Source: Megascapheus bottae (taxonomy: Eukaryota > Chordata > Mammalia > Rodentia > Geomyidae). Taken from it: a DNA stretch of 64,000 bases. The notes beneath the pieces are model-generated. The model ran no database searches, was not told where the DNA came from, and saw only the letters and a list, made by a program, of their open reading frames with translations. The stretch spans positions 46,065,358-46,129,357 of the forward strand of contig JANJXV010000004.1 of assembly GCA_024803745.1 (NCBI GenBank). The letters are read 5' to 3'. Of the stretch, positions 57,471-64,000 are shown piece after piece; positions within the stretch are counted from its first letter, which is position 1, and every line of letters begins with the position of its first letter. Position numbers and translations under genes: made by a program.

Positions 57471-57851
57471 ATTATTTTATTGTTGGGTTACAGTTATATT
57501 CATCAAGTAGTAGGGGTATTACTTCTTGCACATTGATACACCTTCTCATGTTTTTGTCCCCATTTCCCTCCCCCACCCCTTCCCAATCACCTTGTTTTCC
57601 ACCTTCCCTTCCCTATTTCAGATAAACAAATAAACGTATATACAATATACCAGGTAACAAAGTCAGACACAGTAACCACATGAGCTTAATCATAAGTGGA
57701 AAAAAGACAAGAGAAATAACATAGTACATTTAGAACAACAATCACACAAGATAAACCTCGTGTTTCATATTCTAGAGTTCATTTCATTTAGTTTCATCCT
57801 ATATGACCTTCTGTACATAGGTTTTGAGCTATTGTAATACAATAATTTTTT
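57459..57851 (-). mobile_element. Young L1 3' UTR, antisense, with 12-bp TSD
   Basis: CAATAATTTTTT at 57459-57470 and 57840-57851 flanks 57471-57839. The insertion is in the tail of the older L1 just upstream, giving two L1 3' ends facing each other. Confidence 0.9.
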
Positions 57852-57868
57852 TAGAAAATATCTTGACA

Positions 57869-58088
57869 TGCCAGGTACCGGTGGCTCACGCCTATAATCC
57901 TAGCTTCTCAAGAGGCTGAGATCTGAGGATTGCAGTTCAAAGCCAAGCCGGGCATGAAAGTCCATGAGACTCTTTATCTCCAATTAACCATAAGAAAAAC
58001 AGAAGTGGTGCTGTGGCTCAAGTTGTAGAGCAGTAGCCTTGAGCTGAAGAGCTCAGGGACAGTACCCAGGCCCAGAGATTAAGTCCCA
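57869..58088 (+). mobile_element. B1-Geo dimeric SINE
   Basis: GGTACCGGTGGCTCACGCCT, GCAGTTCAAAGCCAAGCCGG and GTGGTGCTGTGGCTCAAG. CpGs in the left half are kept. Confidence 0.93.

Positions 58089-58089
<1 letters not shown>

Positions 58090-58134
<45 letters not shown>
58090..58134. repeat. (CA)n microsatellite
   Basis: About 22 CA units directly at the SINE end. Confidence 0.95.
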
Positions 58135-58137
<3 letters not shown>

Positions 58138-58139
58138 CA

Positions 58140-59045
58140 CGAACATGAACTACACAATGGCAGGATTTGAAAACCTGTATAATTTAAAAGTATGAGTTTC
58201 TCATCTCTATTCTTTCTGAATCTATGACTTTATTAAATAAAGATGAGCTTTAGAAAAGAATATTGTCCAATACTGTCTAATGACCTTGTTCAAAGCAGTT
58301 GGAAGTTAGTTTTCCAGGTAAAATATATGAAGTGAAATACTTGCCTAAAATTTTAAGTTGAATTATTGAATAAACAATGTGCAGCTACTACTAAAGGTAA
58401 GAATCCAGATACATATTTTTGCTAAATTGAGAATTTGCAATAGAGGGGAAAAAAACCCAGCTACTGATATACATAAGTAGATGTGAATATAGCCAAATAT
58501 ATATATATATATGTATATATATATCTCAATGTTTTTCCATCTAAACTTTTCCTAGGATGTATTTAAGGTATTTATTTATATTTATACTGATGCTATGATA
58601 CATTTCTAGGTTGGTACAATTTAGAATATTTTATAAACTTTCATGTGTCCAATAAAACAAATAATATTTGTGAAGCTGAAAAAAATCCACTTCAGTGAAG
58701 AGAAGAGAATGGTGGTCAGTAAAGACAGAAAGGATGGAGGGAAAAGACATAGAAAGAAAGTAGGTAATACTTTTTATACTCTCTCTAAGTATAGTTAGAA
58801 GGAATTCATTCTGGTACCCTATAACAGAGGAGAGCAACTATATTCTATGAAAATATATGAATATTTTTAAATAATCTACAAAGTTTTCTAAGCATAGAAT
58901 GATAAATGCTGGAGGAGATGGAAATGCTGATTATTCTTATTTGATCCTTACATGTCATATACATGTATATATCATACTATGTTCCATAAATATGCACAAA
59001 TATCATGTTAATTTAAAAACTAAAATCTAAGGTATAGTTTTCATT
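58140..59045. other. AT-rich single-copy stretch
   Basis: (TA)n at 58498-58522. No gene or other repeat is recognised. Confidence 0.4.
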
Positions 59046-59047
59046 TT

Positions 59048-59123
59048 CAGCATTGGGGTTTAAGCCGAGGGCCTTGAACTTGCTGGTTAGAACTATACAA
59101 CTTGGGCCATGCCTCCAGCTTCT
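59048..59123 (-). mobile_element. tRNA-derived (ID-like) SINE, antisense
   Basis: On plus: GGGGTTTAAGCCGAGGGCCT, TGGGCCATGCCTCCAGC. A single monomer. Confidence 0.65.
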
Positions 59124-59159
59124 GTTCACAGGGGATATTCTTTTTCACTTTAATAAAAT

Positions 59160-59996
59160 TTACTCATTTTTATTATAATATATAAAGGGGTTATAGTTAT
59201 ATTCTCCAGGTAGTAGGTGCAGTACTTCTCACACATTGATATTCCTTTTCATGTTTTTGTCCCCATTTCCATCTCCCCACCCCCTTCCAATCATCTTGTT
59301 TTTCCCCCCTTCCCTTTTCTGTTTCAAATAAACAAACAAACGTATATACAATCTGCCAGGTAACAAAGTGAAATACTGTAACAATATGAGATTAACCAAA
59401 GGGCAACAAAAGAGAAGAGAAATAACATAGTACATTAAGAACAACGATCACATGATATAAAGCTCTTTTTCCATGTCCTAGAGATCCTTTCATTTAGCCT
59501 CATCATATATGGCCTTATGTACCTAGGTTTTATGCTACTGTAATCCTCTGCTAGGAGAGTCCGATGTGTGTACTAATTATTACAAATGAGGAAAATCATT
59601 GAGTCTATGTTCCTTTGGGTTTGGCTTACTTGACTTAATGGGATTTTTTCCAAGTCTTTCCATTTCCTTACAAATGGGGTGATGTCATTCTTTATGATGG
59701 CAGCACAGAATTCCATTGTGTATAAATAGCACATCTTCTTGATTCAATCATCAACTGAGGGGCATCTGGGTTGGTTCCATATCTTTGCTATGGTAAATAG
59801 TGCTGCAATGTACATCATTGTGCTTGTGGGTTTAGTATGTCCTTGTTTCTGGACGATTGGGTAAATGCAAGGAGTGAAATTCCTCAGACCTATGAGAGCT
59901 CTATGTCTAGTCTTTTGAGGAATTGTCATACTGCTTTCCATAGTGGTAAAACGAGTTTGTACTCCCACCAACAGTATAGTAGTGGTCTCTCCTGTC
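59160..59996 (-). mobile_element. 5'-truncated L1, antisense
   Basis: The minus strand carries the ORF2 tail ([19 protein letters not shown] in a shifted frame, MYIAALFTIAKIWNQPRCP) and a 3' UTR with G-rich tract (C-run on plus near 59273-59310). No confident TSD. Confidence 0.9.
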
Positions 59997-60004
59997 ACAG
60001 TGAC

Positions 60005-60265
60005 TATTTTTGATTTATGCCTGGGCAATAATCCTCTTCCTTGTGTTTCCTCACATCACTAGAGATGTCAGGTTCTTACCACTAGGCCCAGCCATTATTC
60101 TTCTCCTGTAGCTGAGATAAAAAGCATTTGCTATCATGCACAGCCATTAGTTGAGATGGAATCTTGGAACATTTTAATGCCTGGGTTGACCTCAAACCTT
60201 GATCCTCCCATCTCTGCCTCCCAAGCAAATAGGATTATAAGCTTGAACCACCATGCCTACTTAAA
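60005..60265 (-). mobile_element. Two diverged B1-type SINE pieces, antisense
   Basis: On plus: ACCACTAGGCCCAGCCATTA near 60078-60097 and, better, GAGATGGAATCTTGGAACAT, CTCAAACCTTGATCCTCCC, AAATAGGATTATAAGCTTG, CACCATGCCTAC. Confidence 0.65.
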
Positions 60266-60514
60266 ATTTAGGTTTTGAGAGCAAATAATAAATGACCCCT
60301 TGGTGCAAATGATAGTATAAAATTAATTATACATATTCTAGTGTGTTTTTAAAAACTATTTCTCTTTAGTAAAGATCTGTATAAAACGATGTTTTAATAT
60401 AAGATGATGCTGTTTGCTAACTATTGTGTTCTGGCCAGAAAAGAAGGTTCTAAAGATAAGAAAACACTTAGAACAAGTAAAGCATGTTGTGGTTTACAAA
60501 ATCATTTTCTCTAC
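60266..60514. other. Spacer, nothing recognised
   Basis: No signature is seen. Confidence 0.35.
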
Positions 60515-60662
60515 CTTAATTGTAGTGTGGCTCTGAACAAGTTACTTAACTGCTTTGTACTTCAGCTTCCTTATCAGTAAACTAGAGTAGATAGTAGTAT
60601 CCTCCTCTTAGGGCAATAGAGAGAATGAAATGAAGAAAAGCTATCTCAACAGTACTGAGTAG
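60515..60662 (+). mobile_element. MIR, split by an L1
   Basis: GTGTGGCTCTGAACAAGTTA, CTTAACTGCTTTGTAC, CAGCTTCCTTATCAGTAAAC and GGGCAATAGAGAGAATGAAA follow MIR. The element resumes after the L1 at about 61036. Confidence 0.85.
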
Positions 60663-60806
60663 CCTAGATACATAAGGCCATATAGGATGATGCTAAATGA
60701 AAGGAACTCCAAGATATGGAAACAAAAGCCATATAATGTGTGATTGTTGTCTTTATTGTACTCATCTCTTTTGCTGTCCCTTTGTTAGAGTATTTTACCT
60801 TATCTG

Positions 60807-60838
<32 letters not shown>

Positions 60839-61035
60839 GTTTACTTGGTTATTTGAAATAGGATAGGGAAGGGGGAAAACAAGATGAGGGGTGGGAGTGG
60901 GGTAGGGAAATGGGAACCAAAACATGAAAAAGGGTATCATTGTTTGTGAAATAATGCACCTTCCTCTGGCGAATATAATGTAACCCTTCTATTAATTACA
61001 GTAAAAATATATGGAAAAAAAACAGTACTGAGTAG
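60648..61035 (+). mobile_element. L1 3' UTR insertion with 15-bp TSD, inside MIR
   Basis: AACAGTACTGAGTAG at 60648-60662 and 61021-61035 is exact. The L1 (60663-61020) is 3' UTR only, with a TATATATATG expansion near 60810-60840 and the G-rich tract. Confidence 0.95.
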
Positions 61036-61064
61036 GTACCTAGTACTACTGGCTTTCCTTATTA

Positions 61065-61121
61065 TCAAGCCAGCAAATATTTACAGAGTACCAATGCTTA
61101 ACATGTTAAGCATTTTGTAAG
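61065..61121 (-). mobile_element. MIR, antisense, left piece
   Basis: GCCAGCAAATATTTACAGAG and TAACATGTTAAGCATTTTG are the reversed MIR 3' end. It continues at 63502 after the L1. Confidence 0.65.
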
Positions 61122-63501
61122 AATAACTTGAAGGTCCCTCAGTATAATAAAGGCTGTGTATGACAAACCCACAGCTAGTATTATACTTAATGGTGAAAAG
61201 CTAAAGCCATTCCCTCTAAAATCAGGAATGAGACAAGGATGCCCACTCTCTCCACTCCTCTTTAACATAGGATTAGAATTCCTAGCCAGAGCAATAAGGC
61301 AAGAAGCAAGCATAAAAGGGATCCAAATAGGGAAAGAGAAAGTAAAACTTTCCCATTGCAGATGACATGACTCTGTACTTAAAGAATCCTATAGACTCCA
61401 CTCCCAAGCTTCTTGAGCTGATTCAAAACTTTGGAAGGGTAGCAGGGTATAAAATTAACCCTCAAAAATGAACTGCCTTCCTTTACGCCAACAGTGAGAG
61501 GAATGAGGCAACAATCAGGAAAGCAACTCCTTTTGCAATAGCCTCAAAGAAAATAAAGTACCTAGGAATTAGCTTAACTAAGAATGTAAAGGACCTTTTT
61601 GTTGAAAACTTTCAAACCCTAAAAAAGGAAATTAAAGCAGAACTGAGGAAATGGAAAAACCTCCCATGCTCCTGGATTGGAAGAATCAATATCGTGAAAA
61701 ATGACAATCTTGCCAAGGGCTATCTACAAATTCAATGCGATACCCATCAAAATCCCAATGTCATTCCTTAAAGAAATAGAATAAGCAATCCAAAATTTCA
61801 TACGGAATAATAAAAGAACCCGTGTAGCAAAAACACTTCTTAGCAGAAAGAACAGCGCAGGACGAATTTCAATACCAAACTTTAGACTCTATTACAGAGC
61901 TATAATTATCAAAACAGCTTGGTACTGGCACAAGAACAGGCCTGAAGAACAATGGAATAGAACTGAAGACCCGGATATTAAACCACAGACCTATGGCCAC
62001 CTAATCTTTGACAAGGGAGCCAAAAAAAATATAATGGAAGAAAGACAGCCTCTTCAACAAGTTGTGCTGGCAGAACTGGTTAAGCACCTGCAGAAAACTA
62101 AAATTGGATCCTTCTTTGTCACCCTGCACTAGAATTAACTCCAAAGGGATCAAAGACCTTGAGGTAAAAGCCGACACTCTGAAAACTTTACAAGAAGGAA
62201 TAGGAGATACATTAGGCCTTCTTGGCACAGGTCGAAACTTTCTTAATAAGGACCAAGAATCACAACAAATCAGAGAAACGCTGGATAAATGGGACTGCCT
62301 TAAACTGCAGAGCTTTTGTATGGCAAAGGACATAGCTAGTAAATTAATTAGGAAGCCTACAGAGTGGGAGAAGATCTTCACCAACCAAACAACAGACAAA
62401 GGCCTCATATCTAAAATATATCAACAGCTCAAAAAATTGAATCACTCCAGAACTAATCTCCAAAGTAACAACCATCTCATTAAAAGATGGGCCAAAGATT
62501 TAAAGAGAGTCTTCTCTGAAGAAGAAATAAGAATGGCCTATAGACACATGAAGAAATGCTCAACATCACTGGTCATAAAAGAAATGCAAATCAAAACAAC
62601 TCTAAGATTCCACCTCACTCCAGTTAGAATGGCCAGGATCAAGAAAACTAATAACAGATGCTGGAGGAGGGGGCCAGGAGGGATCACTACTACACTGTTG
62701 GTGGGAGTGCAAACTCATTCACCCGCTATGGAAAGACTAAACATAGAAGTCCCCTATGACTCCGCAATTCCATTACTTGGCATTTACCCAATTGTCCAGA
62801 AACAAGGACATACCAAATCCGCTAGCACAACGATGTTCATTGCAGCATTATTTACCATAGCAAAGATATGGAACCAACCTAGTTGTCCCTCAGTTGATGA
62901 GTGGATCAACAAGTTGTGGTATTTGTACACAATGGAATTCTATGCTGCTGTCAGAAAGAATGACATTGCCCCATTTGTTACGAAATGGAAAGACTTAGAA
63001 AAAAACCATATTAAGTGAAGTAAGCCAGACTCAAAGGAATTTAGGCTCAATGGTTTCCCTCATTTGTCATAATCAGTAAAAACCTTGGGCTCTCCTAACA
63101 GAGATTTGCAATAGAGCAAAACCTAGATACATAATGCCATATAGAATGATGTTAAATGCAAGGACCTCTAGGATATAGAGACAAAAGCCATATAATGAGT
63201 GATTGTTGTCCTTAATGGACTATGTTATCTCTCATCTCTTTTGCTATCCCTTTGTTGTCTCATATTGTTACAATATCTCACTTTGTTACCTGATATATCG
63301 GATATATTTGTATTTGGTTATTTGAAATTGGATAGGGAAGGGGGGAAAACAAGATGAGGGGTGGGGGGGTGGGGCGGGAAATGGGGACCAAGACATGAGA
63401 AAGGGTATCAATGTATGTGAATTAATGCACCTTCTATCTGGCAAATATAATGTGACCCTTCTATTAATTATAATAAAAATATATGAAAAAAATAACTTGA
63501 A
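61122..63501 (+). mobile_element. 5'-truncated L1, 2.36 kb, with TSD
   Basis: The longest L1 here. AATAACTTGAA at 61122-61132 and 63491-63501 flanks it. The 5' edge falls in the reverse transcriptase domain of ORF2. The remainder of ORF2, the 3' UTR (GGGGTGGGGGGGTGGGGCGG near 63359) and AATAAAAATATATGAAAAA follow. It lacks the 5' UTR, ORF1 and endonuclease, so it cannot move on its own. Confidence 0.95.
61137..63018 (+). pseudogene. L1 ORF2 remnant (partial RT to C-terminus)
   Basis: 61156-61365 includes [19 protein letters not shown] and [10 protein letters not shown] of the palm domain. A one-base loss then throws the catalytic ADD motif (GCAGATGACATG near 61356) into another frame. Further stops follow to about 62060. 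From 62062 to 63018 a 318-codon frame is open, carrying [31 protein letters not shown] and MFIAALFTIAKIWNQP. It stays open through two compensating deletions near 62670 and 62736. Confidence 0.92.
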
Positions 63502-63685
63502 TGTCAAGCACCAAGCTTGACATGTATATCATCTCACTAAATTCTCACATTGTCCCTTTTTGTGTCTCATTTTACAAAAGATATAGGTTTAAGGAGTGAT
63601 ATGATTAGAAGATACTGACACCCGTATTTTACTAGTGACCTTGGGAGAGCCAGGATCTTTCGTCTTTCAGAAGGTAACCGGGTAA
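63502..63685 (-). mobile_element. MIR, antisense, right piece
   Basis: AAGCACCAAGCTTGACATG, ATCTCACTAAATTCTCACAT, CATTTTACAAAAGATATAGG and CTAGTGACCTTGGGAGAGCC are the reversed MIR core and head, continuing 61065-61121. Confidence 0.65.
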
Positions 63686-63709
63686 AAGAAAAAATAACCA
63701 TTAAACCAC

Positions 63710-64000
63710 TTATCATAGTCCATTATGTATTACTGTAATGGAATGTCTCAGACTGACTAATTTCAAAAGAAAATAAATTTATTGCTTAAAGTGCTGGTGT
63801 CTAGTGAAGAACCTCATGATTAATCAGCTCCCAGAAGAAGGTACAAGGGAAAGAGAAAGTAAAGAAGGGACAAAGTGTGTGTGGAGAGGAAGACTACAAG
63901 ACACTTTAAAAAAGTTAGGAGTCCACTGCTGCTACGGTGGCATTAGTCTGTACAGACTACTCTCAAGACATAGTCATTCTTCAAGGTACTATCTCCCAAT
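63710..64000 (-). mobile_element. MaLR LTR (MLT1/MST-like), cut by window end
   Basis: On plus: GTCCATTATGTATTACTG, CAGACTGACTAATTTC, AAATAAATTTATTGC, GCTGGTGTCTAGTGAAGAAC and CAAGGTACTATCTCCCAAT are the reversed 3'-to-5' order of this LTR type. Confidence 0.65.

Noticed and set aside
61137..63018. Possible active L1
   Set aside because: It is truncated within the reverse transcriptase, lacks ORF1 and endonuclease, and has frameshifts and stops.

Overview
This window is gene-poor, repeat-rich mammalian DNA. I find no intact protein-coding gene, no RNA gene, no CRISPR array and nothing prokaryotic. The repeats point to a rodent of the superfamily Geomyoidea (kangaroo rats, pocket mice, pocket gophers). 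The commonest young repeat is a dimeric SINE: an ID-like, tRNA-Ala-type left half joined to a right half that from memory I match to 'Geo' of the IDL-Geo SINE, described only in that superfamily. A second common SINE has a 7SL/B1-like left half on the same right half. The species call is inference, at about 0.75.

Layout. 1-9 kb: AT-rich single-copy DNA, an antisense L1 with target-site duplications (TSDs) that contains a SINE (1690-2764), an old L1M (5150-5945) and scattered SINEs. 9.1-11.15 kb: a decayed intron-less minus-strand copy of a golgin message resembling GOLGA2/GM130. 11.9-15.25 kb: a SINE with a (GA)n tail and two sense L1 3' ends with clear TSDs. 15.3-16.2 kb: an old class I endogenous retrovirus LTR with a proline-type primer binding site. 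17-30 kb: SINEs, L1 3' ends, MIR, old L1M and single-copy DNA. 30-42 kb: mostly single-copy, with MIR, two related L2-type segments, a MaLR LTR and long microsatellites. 42-58 kb: a SINE cluster, a 114-bp tandem duplication, L2, MaLR and L1 pieces, and single-copy stretches that look like candidate conserved noncoding DNA. 58-64 kb: three L1 insertions, two of them inside opposed MIR copies, ending in a MaLR LTR cut by the window edge.

How it fits together. A single lineage-specific L1 family, recognisable by one 3' UTR and a G-rich tract, makes nearly all the L1 copies. All are 5'-truncated, many end in A-rich tails, and many have 8-18 bp TSDs. The SINEs have the same insertion hallmarks and were probably mobilised by L1. 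Most long microsatellites sit on SINE tails. The open reading frames in the window are L1 ORF2 remnants, simple-repeat translations or chance. Regulatory roles for single-copy stretches are hypotheses only. I saw no previously undescribed functional system; the most notable items are the golgin pseudogene, the tRNA-like right half of the SINE, a perfect 17-bp hairpin and the retroviral primer-site relic.
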